Shown: positions 1-59,200 of the stretch, piece after piece | How the letters are laid out: every line of letters starts with the position of its first letter | Position numbering within the stretch: position 1 is the stretch's first letter | Assembly (NCBI GenBank): GCA_963662155.1 | Contig: OY759261.1 | Location: forward strand, 43,539,556-43,603,555 | Direction: 5' to 3' | DNA length: 64,000 bases | Origin: Lamellibrachia columna | Taxonomy: Eukaryota; Annelida; Polychaeta; Sabellida; Siboglinidae | Notes under the pieces: model-generated | Database searches by the model: none | Told to the model about the DNA's origin: nothing | The model's input: the letters and a program-made list of their open reading frames with translations, nothing else | Position numbers and translations under genes: made by a program

Positions 1-61
1 AGTAGGTATTTTCGTAATTACTCGACATAACAAAACGCGCAATTTTAGTCAACATGTTTTG

Positions 62-112
62 CGTATGTGCGTGTGCGTGTGCGTGTGCGTGTGCGTGCGC
101 GTGCGCGTGTGC

Positions 113-183
<71 letters not shown>
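62..183. repeat. Compound microsatellite (GT/GC)n-(TA)n
   Basis: About 50 bp of GTGTGC/GCGTGC followed by about 34 TA dinucleotides. The open frames crossing it are artefacts of the repeat. Confidence 0.95.
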
Positions 184-184
<1 letters not shown>

Positions 185-238
185 GCACACGGGGTGAATA
201 TCATCTACTTTCTGTAGACTGGTCGTGGTACTGCTACA

Positions 239-304
239 GGGGTGAAGATCATCGGCAATAGGGGTGAAGATCATCGGCAATAGGGGTGAAGATCATCGGC
301 AATA
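239..304. repeat. Three exact copies of a 22-bp unit
   Basis: Unit GGGGTGAAGATCATCGGCAA plus TA, three identical copies; a diverged partial copy (GGGGTGAATATCATCTAC) lies 48 bp upstream. 305-600 after it shows no recognisable feature. Confidence 0.95.
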
Positions 305-599
305 GCCTGGCCCATTTGTCTTTTCTGCACAAACAGACAGTTTCACTTTGTGTGTCTCTGCATAGCAAGCACGAGGAGGACAATTGTTTTTTACTACGCC
401 ATGTTGTACACCTATCAATTCTCACGCATAGTCCGCGACGTGAGATTCATAGTTTTGTATTAAATGTCGCGGTCTCACGGCACAAATCTGAAATCTCACG
501 CACATTTTCAAAATCTTTAGCAGTGAAAATTATAAAACTTTTTTTTCAAAAATTAAACACAAGGCCTCGGCTAATTTTACCGCTAATATCAGCCTTTTA

Positions 600-1021
600 C
601 TCCTAACGACCCTCCGGGAGTTGGCGCCTATGTTGTAATTACCTATGTTGTAATTATCAATGTAATGTATTTCGGAGGACAAGAGTATAAACGCGACAGC
701 TGGTTCCATGGTCCACTGTCCTGCAGTAGAGGACGAGGCAGCGCAGGCTGTGGTCTCTTGTAACGCATAAGGTTTAGGTAGGACCATGACTGCTGGAAAG
801 TCTACGAGATGGTGTGTGTCACGGTACATCGTGTTTATCGTGGCAGTTGTCCGTCCGTGTTGTAGAGATTGCCAGCCAAGTCTGCTGGTCATGTGACTGA
901 TACTACTGGTCGTCTTGTAGTCCCCAGTTGCAACCCTTGCCGCCTGCCGTTGCACAGTTTCCAATTGCTGGTTGTTGGTCCTGGTGTGACAATTACTCAG
1001 GCCACAAACCACATTTAGCAT
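600..1021 (-). mobile_element. Degenerate non-LTR retrotransposon (LINE) 3' end, reverse transcriptase C-terminal remnant
   Basis: The minus-strand frame from 1021 contains LETVQRQAARVATGDYKTTS then MTSRLGWQSLQHGRTTATIN and MYRDTHHLVDFPA. This is the ‘VQRRAARxVTGDY…LGWxxLxxRR…YKxxxxLVxIP’ block after the RT domain of Jockey/CR1/L2-type LINEs. Downstream the frame shifts. 5'-truncated and not functional. Confidence 0.75.
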
Positions 1022-4000
1022 TCGTCCGCCATAAACTCTTCCAATGCAAATGTGGATTGTGCGTGTGAATTTCTGAGAACACTTGTGTAGGGTTGAGTCA
1101 GCAAAAAATTTGTTTTGTGTGCACCATGGTATCAGAGCTTTTAATTTGTGGCCCTTGTCAGTCGGTCACTGCTTGCGTATAAATGCAGGTGCCATTAGGT
1201 CAAAAGACGTAGGAATGTCGACTAACTATCTTAGCATAAATGGAAGGTTTTAGGTTTGGAATCACTTTGTGAGAAAAGGAAGTAGGTCATGTTCACGAAT
1301 TTTATATAGTATGGGTGTTAATTAATAGAGGTTAAATGTGATGCGAAATGTTTAAAAAAAATTAATAGTGTAATAATAAATAATTATATGACACAAATGT
1401 GGTATGAGCCCTTCATCTAACTAAAATGGATAACAAAATAATCCCGCACTCTGACGGGCAATTCTGAATTGTGTAGAACTGTCCATCTAGGAATTTAAAA
1501 TACAGTAGCGACGCCTAGCGATACACATCAAACCATATCTACACGATTTCTGTTTGGCGTCCGAAGACTCGGTAACAACGAAGAGCGCAAAATGATGATT
1601 CGAGATGAAAATATGAATGCTTTGTATTGAAAGGGTTCGGGTGAGCAGATAATATATCAATATAAATAATTTTTAATAATCGTTGGACTCTCTCGACAAG
1701 CCAATAGCTTCCTAGTCCACTTGCCGTCTGGGGTTTGTGTTTTGGATTGTAATCTTGTTAGATACTGCCAGGCGAACAAGCATGAGCAGTAGGGTAGAAA
1801 CATGTTTCTACACATATTTTGAATACAAATGACATGCACGCTAATATAATTTCCCTTCATCAGCTGACATTTTCTCAAAACATTAAGTGGCCTTCTTTCA
1901 TCAAGTAATTAGCAAAAATATGCCGCTTTATGTCATGTATTAACATATTTGTTTATTAAAAACTCGTATAAAGGTCATTAAACATGTATTTGACCATTAC
2001 TTAACCCTGGTGGTCATTGTAAGAATATTTCCCTGGTCAAAAGAAAAGGCTAACAGAGTTGGACATGACTATAAACTAGGGCCATAAAAGGATCATGCTG
2101 GGGTCAATGATGATCTCAACATGCATGAACAAGACAACACAAGTGATATATATTCAAGCTTACTTTACTGAAATATATTAATAAATGCAACTAAAACAAT
2201 CCGAGCATATTTTCAAACATGGAAAAACTTGTCCGCTGTAATTTCACAATACTTGATAACAACACAAGATTACAACTATTCAGCTATTAACAGTGATCTG
2301 TATTTCATACAGACACGGCTAGACACCTAGATATCTAACTGCTTAAAACAAAAGGACAAGTGTTTCCATTTAACATTGCCAGATTCTACTGTTATCAGCA
2401 CCGGCAGTCTTCAGTCAGTCATGTGTATATATATATATATATATACATATATATGTATACACACACACAATATCATATATATACATACATGATGCATTTA
2501 TCCGCAATATGCACTTTATGGCCAAAATCACAGGAATTTAGTGGTCTTGTGCTGCCATCAAATTCATAGTGATGGACTAAGTGTCTTGTGGCAAAACGCT
2601 TTATATGCCACGCCATTCACTGATGAAATACATTTTTCCTATCAACTGCTTAATAATGTGCAACAGATAACGTAATTTATCATGAAACTCACAAAATGGT
2701 AACTTGTTTTGCAGATAGATGCTACATATATACGCACATATATATATACATACACGTGGTATATAAGGGCAGGTACCACCAAATTTATCGGCTTTCATAT
2801 TAATAGGATAAAAACACTCCTGTCTGTACAAATTGCCGAGAGATGTGAATGATGTAAAGATGGACACCTGCCGTGCAAACGAGTTCCTTACATGTATAAC
2901 CAACGTGTGCATGTTGTAAGACATGCGTGCAGTCTGAGAGTGCATGTCTTGTGCGCACACGACTGACTACACAGTGTGACATCAGTCGTATTCTAACAGT
3001 GCACACTGCTGCTTGGTGTCCGACTCAGGCAGGGGAAGTACCTGTACAATATCTCACACTATATACATGCCCCTGAAGGGCCATTAATACAGGGGTTTCA
3101 GACCCCCCAACAAGCACACACGTGTGCAGCTGGGAGACCCTTAAGCAGTCCGATCATGTCTCTGGTTTCAGTCATCCATCACAAGTGCGCGTACAACAAA
3201 CACAAACCTCTATTCGGGTTTATAAAGCAGTAATGTGTGTTGCTTCGTAACTAAATGTCCACTTGACCAATGTGTCTTCAACCCTGTCATAATCACCAAA
3301 CATTCACAAATGCTGAAAAGACAAGAAACATCTTTCCACCAAACAACAATATATGTATACACATCTACATGCACACACATGTGTGCACGTGCATACACGT
3401 ATATATATGTACATCTATGTATACATGCTTTGACATCTCCTATTTTTGTGCACTACAGTTTATGATCCAGGTATAAATAACATGCTGGTGAAAGAAATGA
3501 AGACATCAAGTTGTGCCATCTTGAACTGCGATTGACAGATGTTATTGTAGCTATACTGTTGTACCGACAAGAAGAGAATATACAGGCACATCAACACAAA
3601 CACTAAACTTACACAGGATGCAATTTCAAGCATATCAACAACCACAATGGCACTGGGTTAGTAAGTGCAGCATGATTACGACAGTCGGTCATCACACAGA
3701 AGTCTCGTGACTGTCAATATAACAGTCTGTCACATTTTCCAATGAAGCAGATGACGTGCGGACACCAGTCCAAATTGCATTGATCACGCGCTGTTGTTTA
3801 TAATAAAGGCTGCTTATTATAATACACTTTCCCAGAGGTAATCACTTATTTGGTTTGAACAGACATCACAGGATAGTAAGGCGAAGTGCTGTAGTCATGT
3901 TGTGCTGTGGTAAATACATATAAGTTATATACCTATACACACGATGTTATCATTGTGAAAGAACAAACAACGTCAGATCAACTGGTGAGATTGCTGTTAG

Positions 4001-4197
4001 TGACTTTTGTCACTTGTTAGTGACTCATGCCACTTGTTAGTGACTCGTGTCACTTGCGACAACTAACATATTGGTGACGTTGACACATGTTGGTGACAAT
4101 AACAAAGTCTATATGTGGATGTTTTGATGACATGCAGTGACATAGTTGCAAATGCGTCAACGGTGACAACAAAGTTGACGGAGTGACGGTAAATGGT
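1022..4197. other. Flank downstream of the STK17-like gene (3' UTR and beyond)
   Basis: The minus-strand 3' UTR must run leftward from 4197. A possible poly(A) signal AATAAA (minus) is at 1952-1957; other candidates were not convincing, so the end is unknown. The 4010-4060 stretch has a short repeat of CACTTGTTAGTGACTC. The rest is AT-rich with (TA), (CA) and (GTAT) microsatellites near 2424-2470, 2728-2755 and 3345-3425. Confidence 0.5.
1665..1800 (+). mobile_element. LINE 3' tail relic
   Basis: Contains TTGGACTCTCTCGACAAGCC, AATAGCTTCC and GTCCACTTGCCGTCTGG, the same tail found after the LINE pieces at 15970-16060 and 36860-36940 and (reversed) at 55465-55550. Only the 3' end is present. 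Confidence 0.65.
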
Positions 4198-51790
<47,593 letters not shown>

Positions 51791-51831
51791 TTAAACTTAT
51801 TGACGAGCAGTGTCAAGACGTGATGTAGACG

Positions 51832-52090
51832 CTGTTAAACGAATGATACATCAACGTACGCAAAGTAGCAACGACTGACGTCGATGAGTAGTTCGCCTCG
51901 GCTATCCGCTATCGCCAGCGATCAGCACGACATTGTCGCATCACTGTCGTTCAAAATATTCAGCTGGTCACAGCTTGTTGTTATACACTCGTGTTGCGAA
52001 TACACAGTTCACGGCAGGATGGCTCCGATAATCCCTTCGTTGACGATTATTTCCCGAAATGCGGAAGACTACTTCCAACCGCCACCTCAC
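51832..52090 (-). other. Possible 5' UTR intron of the STK17-like gene
   Basis: On the minus strand a donor CGACAG|GTGAGG ends at 52091 and an acceptor TCGTTTAACAG precedes 51831, 41 bp before the start codon. If used, the upstream noncoding exon would carry a 13-residue open frame (ATG at 52138-52136, TAG at 52099-52097). The match is to splice consensus only; RNA evidence would be needed to accept it. Confidence 0.22.
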
Positions 52091-52140
52091 CTGTCGCTAA
52101 TCAAAATGGTTCGCCAACCAGTCGGCGACATCCTTCATCG

Positions 52141-52148
52141 TGACGTCA
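52141..52148. promoter_or_regulatory. CRE/ATF-like palindrome TGACGTCA
   Basis: A perfect 8-bp CRE palindrome about 350 bp upstream of the STK17-like start codon, in the GC-richer divergent region. CREB/ATF-family factors bind this sequence in animals. One 8-mer in 64 kb is near chance expectation; position is the main support. Confidence 0.3.
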
Positions 52149-52704
52149 TTGATTGACATCGGTTTCGCGATCCCCATCAGGCTGTGCGCGGTCATGAATG
52201 GTTGCACTTGTGCGTACAGAGAAACAACCAAATAGTACTAATGCATAATCAAATCATAATTTAATGTAGATTTTGGGGAATTACTGTTTTGCTCCGACCG
52301 TTAGAAGTTATATTGGGGCAACTAGAAACCGGAACTTTTCAATTACCCAATCAGAAAAGTTTTACCTTTGTAGGCGTGGCTAGATAGAGACGTTTTCTGT
52401 CAGTCATCAGCAATGCGTGACTGCTCTGAGCTGAGACGCGGGTTCTCGCTGAATTATATACGAGATGTGTGTTTATTTCTGCAGTCCCGAGTAACGCAGT
52501 ACCGATGCGTGCCGTTGACAAGTTCACGTCTTAGCAATGGTAGCTATACTAAACTATTTTCGATGTGTGGCTAAAACTAAGTATGCGACTAATCCAAATA
52601 CTTCAGCCCAGCTTTTATTAGGTTTTTAAAATATTTCTAAAGTCGTTTTGATTGTGTTTTTTTATACATACTATGAGTTAGGCTATAACGTAATAAATAT
52701 CTTT

Positions 52705-52776
52705 ACCATCATCACCACCACAACCGACGACGACGTCATCATCATCGTCGTCGTCGGTTGTGGTGGTGATGATGGT
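52705..52776. repeat. Perfect 31-bp inverted repeat with 10-nt loop (hairpin)
   Basis: Left arm 52705-52735 begins ACCATCATCACCACCACAAC and ends GACGACGACG; the right arm 52746-52776 is its exact reverse complement, with no mismatch over 31 bp. The loop is TCATCATCAT. Trinucleotide-like (ATC/ACC/GAC) blocks form each arm. It sits about 0.9 kb upstream of the STK17-like start codon. Confidence 0.95.
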
Positions 52777-54701
52777 GATGATAATGATAATGATGATATG
52801 TTTATGGCTGTGGCGATGGCGATGATCAATTATCTTTACCATCTGAAATGTAGGCTTATTTCGAAGTAATAAAATTATGATCGAACCAAAACATGTTTCG
52901 GTTACATTAATCGACTCAGTTATAGATAGATATGTGATAATGCATGTCCGTAGCCAACGGGCGAGATGGTATTTCTTACCCCGTCACATTGAGCCAACAA
53001 ATAAAGTTCGGTCTGGTGGTCTGACCCTCCGTATAAAACGTAACTTAATGATAGTGAAAGTAAACTCCTATAAAGTTGAACGTCAGAATCCCTTGTTCAC
53101 GCGAATTAAGTGAGCCCAGGCTACGAACGGAGACTGGGGAGTTCTTGGAAGCTCGTACGTCTTGGGGGAGTGGTGGACCGGTGTTGGTATATTTATGTTC
53201 CCAATGTTCACCCTGTTAAATAGTTGTCTGTTTGTGTGCACAATAAATCTGGGAGGGGCACTAAAATACGTTGAGTTCGCCCCTACTACTTCCGTTTAAT
53301 CGAAATAATTTACTTATGCCACAGGCCTACATTGGAAATCCCTTTTCCGAGTCCTGCATATAGGCCTAATTTTCTATTATTCCTCGAGTGACGACCATAA
53401 TTATAAACATTACTGGACGCGTAATAATTATATTTAATTGCACTGAAAACATTCACAATATTTTTTTTAGTTTTTGCTCGCAAAAATATAGTTTTCGTTA
53501 CCACGGTGCGTGGGGGTGGGGGGGGGTGGGGGTGGGGGTGGGGGCGGCGCAACTGAAATATACGGACAAGATTAAATGACTATATGCCCCCCCAATGCAC
53601 CACTAATTGTAAAACAGCAACTAAAAATGGAAGTGATGCGATCCTTGAAACAAAACGTATAGGCGTATTCAGAATTCGATTGATCATTAAATGAAACTGT
53701 ACAGTCACGTGTATACATTGTGTCTGAATGATAAATAGATAACGTTAATTGGTGCATTAATTTTGTTTTCAAATTTGCTTGTTGTTGCTTGTGATAATCC
53801 AGACGGATCAGATCAGGGGAAGCTATTTTTTTAGTTAACAAAGTAAAATAAATAATATTATGTTATTTTGTAGAGGAGATGAGATGCACCAAAGAAGTGC
53901 CTGATGTTTGGCCCCAAATACAGTACCCGATATAGGGGGTAATTTTGTGGTGGAACTGTATCCTTTGGCCCTGCTGTCGCGCCACCTAGTGAATATCACC
54001 CTTATCGAGTACGAACAAAAAAGAAAAAAGACAATTTGATTAATCCGTGATAGAGATAAAATAAGCACATAGTGAGATGTCTATGTAAGAACATTGATCA
54101 TAATATATTTTTTCTGTTGTGAAGCGTTGCTAAAAAAGAGGCTAGTAATGTCTCTAACGATTACGATTGAATCAAGTAGTGACGCCTAGTGGACAATTGT
54201 TCGTGTATCCCGACGACAGAAAGAAAAATTCATTTTCGAAATTTAATATAACAATAATTGTTAGTGTGATACTAGGGGGTAGCGATTACCCAAGCATTTG
54301 GATATTGTAATTGATTGGAATTTGTAATTTACTATTAATTTTAACGCATTCTCTCAATTCACAACATGTTGTGAAATGCCGTGCAGGATCTTGTCCAACG
54401 GCAACGGTAACGACGACGCACTCCAACGATTTTGCTTGTAGTGCAGGTCATGGACTTACATTTAAAAGTAAGTTCAAGGTCCAGGTCGTCAAACTGAAAG
54501 GCGATGCACCAAAGCAACCAAGCCATTACGACGGTTGCGCTTCGTACAGATTTCTTATAACGGGAAATTACGTTCATGTATGGTAAAAATGTGTTGGAGG
54601 TTGGACAATGACAAATGTCTAATATAACATTACGATGTATTCGATTCAATTTGTTTTATTTGACTTGAATAAACTATGTACTGAAATAAAACTGTTTTTT
54701 G
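52777..54701. other. Intergenic region between STK17-like gene and tRNA-Asn
   Basis: AT-rich, with short overlapping open frames on both strands (for example 52877-53113 and 54311-54586, plus strand) that resemble no family I know and have no splice or start support. Apart from the G-rich run I see nothing definite. Confidence 0.6.
53510..53549 (+). other. G-rich run with G-quadruplex potential
   Basis: At least five G tracts of five or more bases separated by single T, followed by GCGGCG. The pattern satisfies G4 folding rules on the plus strand. It lies in the divergent intergenic region. Confidence 0.7.
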
Positions 54702-54706
54702 AAAAA
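54702..54706 (-). terminator. RNA polymerase III terminator for tRNA-Asn
   Basis: Five consecutive T on the minus strand, 5 nt after the tRNA 3' end; a further T-rich stretch follows. This is the usual pol III stop signal. Confidence 0.75.
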
Positions 54707-54711
54707 CGCTT

Positions 54712-54728
54712 CGCCCCCGGGTGGATTC

Positions 54729-54768
<40 letters not shown>

Positions 54769-54785
54769 AATTGCGCCACGGAGGC
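54712..54785 (-). tRNA. trnN-GUU: tRNA-Asn (anticodon GUU)
   Basis: The minus strand reads GCCTCCGTGGCGCAATTGG then TTAGCGCGTTCGGCTGTTAACCG and GGTTCGAATCC, 74 nt without an intron. The acceptor stem GCCTCCG pairs with CGGGGGC (one U-G pair), discriminator G. The anticodon arm has loop CTGTTAA with GTT. A box (TGGCGCAATTGG) and B box (GGTTCGAATCC) are intact. The body is nearly identical to vertebrate tRNA-Asn, so it should be functional rather than SINE-derived. Confidence 0.96.
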
Positions 54786-55464
54786 GATCTCTGCAAGGAT
54801 TTCCAAGCACTATTTTAAAGAATTCACGCGCACGCAGATAATAGTAACTTGGCGATAGTTGTATGAAACGGTTTCATTAAGTACGTCATGTTGATGGGGT
54901 GAGGGTCTCTTGATAAGCATTACTTAGTGTTATATGGCAATGGAGATATATTGGTATTCATTACTTTCCTATTCAAACACAGTTTGGCATGTCTAGCTCA
55001 ACAACCAGAGTGGTATATTGCCATACAGTTGTCATGGGTACTGCTATATACGGCTGAATATGTTTGGGATTGTTGGGTGTTGGTTGTATAGGTAAGGGAG
55101 TTCGGGAGAGTATTCAGGCTGGCTGTGTTGAGTTTTGTTGACACATTGTTCACCACAATGTCGTTATATATCCTATCTCCGTGGTGACAAGTTGGGCTAT
55201 ATCTAACCTACAGACAACGTGTCGATATTATAACGGCAGTATATTAATTGTTTATTAATTGTTCCGTATTTTTTGTTGCGCCGCTATATGGTAGCATGAG
55301 TGAATAGACTTGCCCCCTTGGCAAGATCCTGCATACGCCAGTGTGCTCAATCGAAGTTAAACACTCGTGGGAAGCACCTGTGAGCCAATGGTGTGTATCG
55401 CAGGCGGGATACCACGAGGCCCGGGGATTCACCTTGTCTTCAAGAATCCTAAGCATAACGCACA

Positions 55465-55550
55465 TTTAACAAGATTGCCATCAAAAACTACAAGTACCAG
55501 ATGACAAATGTACAAGTATAAGTCATTGGCTTATCGAGAGTCCAACATTT
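55465..55550 (-). mobile_element. LINE 3' tail relic
   Basis: Reverse complement contains TGTTGGACTCTCGATAAGCC, AATGACTTATACTTGTAC, TTTGTCATCTGG and GGCAATCTTGTT, the same tail as at 15970-16060. Confidence 0.6.
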
Positions 55551-55580
55551 GAAAAATGTGTTTATAGCCCGCCCTTATCA

Positions 55581-55582
<2 letters not shown>

Positions 55583-55620
<38 letters not shown>
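55583..55620. repeat. (TA)n microsatellite
   Basis: About 19 TA dinucleotides, 180 bp upstream of the MSL1-like start codon. Confidence 0.93.
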
Positions 55621-55623
<3 letters not shown>

Positions 55624-55786
55624 TAATATGACTAATATTATTACAGAAATTATCTTAACTGTATTTAGCAAGGGTGTGTAATATGAATCACGCCGGACTT
55701 GTGTAATGTGAAGCATGTGTCCGCAATAGCGTATTCCGATTACCCTATTCCAATAACTAATTTCAAATTCGTCTTTTGCTTTCACG

Positions 55787-55855
55787 ATGGTGGCGGTCAA
55801 TGTTTCGAAGAAATTTGATAGAAACGACCGAAAAAGTCGACCATTTCTGTCGTAA
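55787..55855 (+). other. Upstream open reading frame overlapping the MSL1-like start
   Basis: ATG at 55787 has A at -3 and G at +4, a stronger context than the main ATG 13 bases later. It runs 22 codons in a different frame to a TAA at 55853-55855, which is 26 bases before the next in-frame MSL1 ATG at 55881. If it lies in the mRNA, it would divert ribosomes from the 55800 start and could favour re-initiation at 55881. Confidence 0.4.
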
Positions 55856-56246
55856 ATACATCGCTGATACAAGAATTAGTATGAGAGGGGAGTTGACCGA
55901 CAATTCTAAATTCAAGTTAGACGGGCGTCATACTATTTCGAGGAGGAAAATGTCGAAAAATGACCGTCTTTTGGATGCTGCCGAGACCGTGAATTCTTTC
56001 ATTGACGGGATTCAGAATTTGAAACACGTCGAAACAAACGAAGTACATGTGGGAAAAAGTGCTGATGGTTGCATCGAAAACAGAAAAGTACAAACGTCAG
56101 AAGCGAAATTTCCAAAAGATGAGGGTCAAGATGCCAGACACTGGAAGGAACTATTGTTGTTGCATTTGGATTTGATTCAGCAACAACGGGAGATGCTGTT
56201 GTCAAAAGACCGCCAAATTAAGACGCTCAGCCAAGAAAAAGAAACG
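55800..56246 (+). CDS. MSL1 homologue: MSL1-like exon 1 (N-terminal region and first half of coiled coil)
   Basis: The first in-frame ATG after an in-frame TAA (55758-55760) is at 55800, in weak context (T at -3, T at +4). A start at 55881 (residue 28) is an alternative in better context. Residues 1-110 are polar and not recognisable; 114-149 are the leucine-rich heptad start of the coiled coil. The donor is ACG|GTTAGG at 56247. Reading through gives only an unrelated extension to a stop at 56307. Confidence 0.8.
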
Positions 56247-59200
56247 GTTAGGCAGTATTTTGCTTTTGTGTTTTATAATCTTAATGGTTTATACGATGCC
56301 ATGTTTTAACTCTGCACAACCATATAAACATTGCATTTAAATGTTACGTTGTGACGTTAAAATTCAAGATGGCCGCATAGCTGGTTCGCAGTTTCTGCTT
56401 GGCGTATTTGTTCTTTGCAGTATGTACGTCCCTCTTATGTGACCGTCGAGTGATAGGTTTTGTAAGTTGCATTGTTATTACGGTAAATATATACGACTTT
56501 TAAAGTGTAAATGCAAATAACATTTTATTGATAAAAACAGGTGTGCATTTTAACTTAACCGCTTTCGCGCGAATCAGACTCCGATACACGCGTGTGCAGT
56601 ATCCATGACAGCTTGCATTCCTCATCGTCTTCCGGTTTTTGTTCCTTCCTTGTATCATGTAAATATATGTCCATGCTTGTATGCTGTAATTTATGGAAAT
56701 GAGATATGGACATTTCCTGATCATTGTCATAATGCAGACATATTGACATGACGTGTGAAATTATGTATGAAGTTTTTCATTGTCTGTTTTCTAAGACTAA
56801 GTACAATGCCAATGCTGGTTTGTGTTGTTGGAAAAAGCACATCGTAATGAACGTTGACTTTGTAAGTTTGTTTGGACCTGTCTTGGATTTGGATGCTTTT
56901 CTACAATCTGGGCCCATTGCAATTTCACCGTTATTAACATGCAATGCGTACAGTAACCACACACGATGCATGCACAGTGCATACTGAACTATGAAACGTG
57001 CATATATACACATTTTAATCACCTTTTTCGAAGCTTGAATTTGCATATTTAACCAGCATTGAGCGCCAACTTGCCCCTCTTATTGGCGACACTCAACGCA
57101 AGTTAATTATGTGAATTCGAGCATCAAAAAGATGATTAAATGTGTTTTTACGCACATCATGGTTATGAATTTATATGTTCTGTAGTTTTGTATGCATTGT
57201 GCATGCATTTTGTATGGTTACTATACATATTACATGTTATTACGGTGACATTGAAGTGGGCCCAGATTCTAGAAAAGTGCCTGGTCTTGCATTTAAGTTT
57301 AAACAAGATTTAAGTAGATTGCCATCCAAAGCTAAAAAACGCAGATGATAAGTGGACAAAGAATCCATATTGGCTTATTGAGAGTTCAATGATTATTCAT
57401 CTATGACTGTGTAACTCGCCCTTCTGAGATATTTGTAAAAAAAAATTATATGGCGAGCTCATAATATATTGTGTATCTGTAAAAATTGCAACATGTCATT
57501 CTCAAGAGGGTATGCAGCTTTCCCACATAAAATATTGTTTTCCTCGATTACATACATAATACTGCTTTTTGAACTTACTTAATATTAGGGAGCATACCAA
57601 AAATATAACAAATATTAGCTCAACAGAGGTACAGTTGCAAATGTTAAGGGGTAATTTTTTATGAAATGTCTGATGTTTGTTTTATTTTATTTGCTTTATT
57701 ACTATTTTGCTAAAATGGTCTTCCGTCTAACTCACTATCAAACGTGTCTCCTAAATCACGCTTTCCCCAAATCATCAGTTCCCATAAACCATATGTCTAC
57801 TAAATCATGTGCCCCCAAATCATGTGTCTCAGGGGATTATCATGTGCCTACTAAATCCTGAATCAATCACTGCTTCATTGACACAGTTCTCTTCATGCAG
57901 CTGAAATGTCGACTGGAAAGGATGGACAGACGGATGTCATTGCTACGACAACAAAAGTTTCACAGTAGTGGGTTTCCGATGACGCCCCAGCAGTCCCAGT
58001 GTGTAAACAGTGGTGCAGGGTCGCCAGCAGGCTCGCCAGCGCTGCGTGCGAGTCGGCTCAAGAATCAGCTTGGCGGACACAAACGGTAATTCTATCTTTT
58101 ACTCTCAAGCACACATGCTGGTTTCCTGAATTATTCATGCTATGCGAACCTTCGTACAATTCACAAAATCTTTGTAGTTTCATGTGGATGTTCAATCCTC
58201 TTGTTTTCTACGATTGTTCCGAGGTATGTAATTATCATCAGCGTCTGTATTAGTTAATTCGTACAGTACAAAATTTTTATGTTCACTTTGAACCTGCTTG
58301 CCATGTCGAGCAAGTTGCATATTTTTCTACTCGCAGTAGGGCTAGTTCCAAAAAAGATTCACCAGGTGGCATCCATTTAAGACACAACAATGTGTTAATA
58401 ATCTGTCAATTTGAGGGGAGATGTTGCTTATAATATGAAATATTTCGCATGACATTGTGAAAATATGTTGAAATCTTATGCTGAAACACAGCAAAAAATG
58501 GAATCATTAAGCATAATCGTGAACAGGGATGCGCAAAAGTCATTATCAGAATGAGGGACAACCGAAGATTTTTAGTGGAAATGCAATTTGGAATAAATAT
58601 GTCTTGAGTTTGTTTTTCGGAAGGTAGTTATAGCTTTAGATGTTTTCACAGTGATGGGAAGTTCATTCCAGATGCAGCTACAGAGAAAGCTGTTTGCCCA
58701 AGTTAAGTTTAGTTTGTCTGCATGAAATTGGCAGTTAATCAGCTTGTCCGTGTAGACATGTTTCAACAGTGTTTCATTTGTTGTTGAGTCTTGACTAACA
58801 AAATTGTGGAATACCGCTGTGCATTTTTAACAAGTGAAGGTATTTTTCTCGTCAATTTATGTAGGGACGTTTTTCTTAGGGCCCATTGGCCTAGTTTTGA
58901 AGTGCAAAATTCCACATTATTCAATTGGGGCCAGGTCCAATTTAATAGAAAAATTGGCTGTGATTTTGAAAGTGGCCAGGGCTTCACGTTTGAAAACAAC
59001 AGGCGAGCGATAAATCACTCGCCTAAATATGCCAAATTAATTTAGGCAAGCGAAATTTTAATTGGTACTTGTTGGCGCTATAACTTTTGTACAATGAAAT
59101 AAATGTTTACTTTAGTAAACCCCATTCATTGCAATTGGTGAAACGGTTTTGAATCGCAGGATGTCATCGATCACCATAGGCATAGCCTAGGCAAGGCAAG

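Larger units (their letters stand above)
51791..52600 (-). promoter_or_regulatory. Probable promoter / 5' UTR region of the STK17-like gene
   Basis: CpG-richer than its surroundings and directly upstream of the first coding exon. It contains a palindromic TGACGTCA (52141-52148), a CCAAT box on the plus strand near 52345, and a possible 5' UTR intron. No clear TATA element is visible. Placement rests on position and composition only; the transcription start cannot be read from sequence. Confidence 0.4.
54786..55786. other. Intergenic region between tRNA-Asn and the MSL1-like gene
   Basis: Contains a LINE tail (minus) near 55465-55550 and a (TA)n run at 55583-55620. The MSL1 promoter should lie in the last few hundred bases, but no TATA box or other clear element is visible. 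Confidence 0.5.

Noticed and set aside
67..261. Open frames over (GT)n/(TA)n as genes
   Set aside because: Alternating Val-Arg and Ile-Tyr strings are simple microsatellite translations; the same holds at 4797-5099, 44384-44628 and 27769-28045.
530..1021. Intact 163-residue protein gene
   Set aside because: Only the N-terminal part matches LINE sequence; the frame then drifts off the family and lacks the rest of the reverse transcriptase.
51884..52156. 90-residue plus-strand open frame in the kinase promoter region
   Set aside because: The GC-richer DNA lengthens chance frames; the sequence has no recognisable domain and sits where 5' UTR or promoter is expected.
54311..54586. 91-residue open frame near the tRNA as a small gene
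   Set aside because: No family resemblance, no clear start context, and an equally long frame overlaps on the other strand.
55320..55440. 5S rRNA-like segment (CGAAGTTAAACACTCGTGGG ... CAGGCGGGATACCAC)
   Set aside because: Two short blocks resemble 5S box A and box C, but spacing and the region between do not fit and the 5' part is missing; likely chance or a very old SINE3-type relic.
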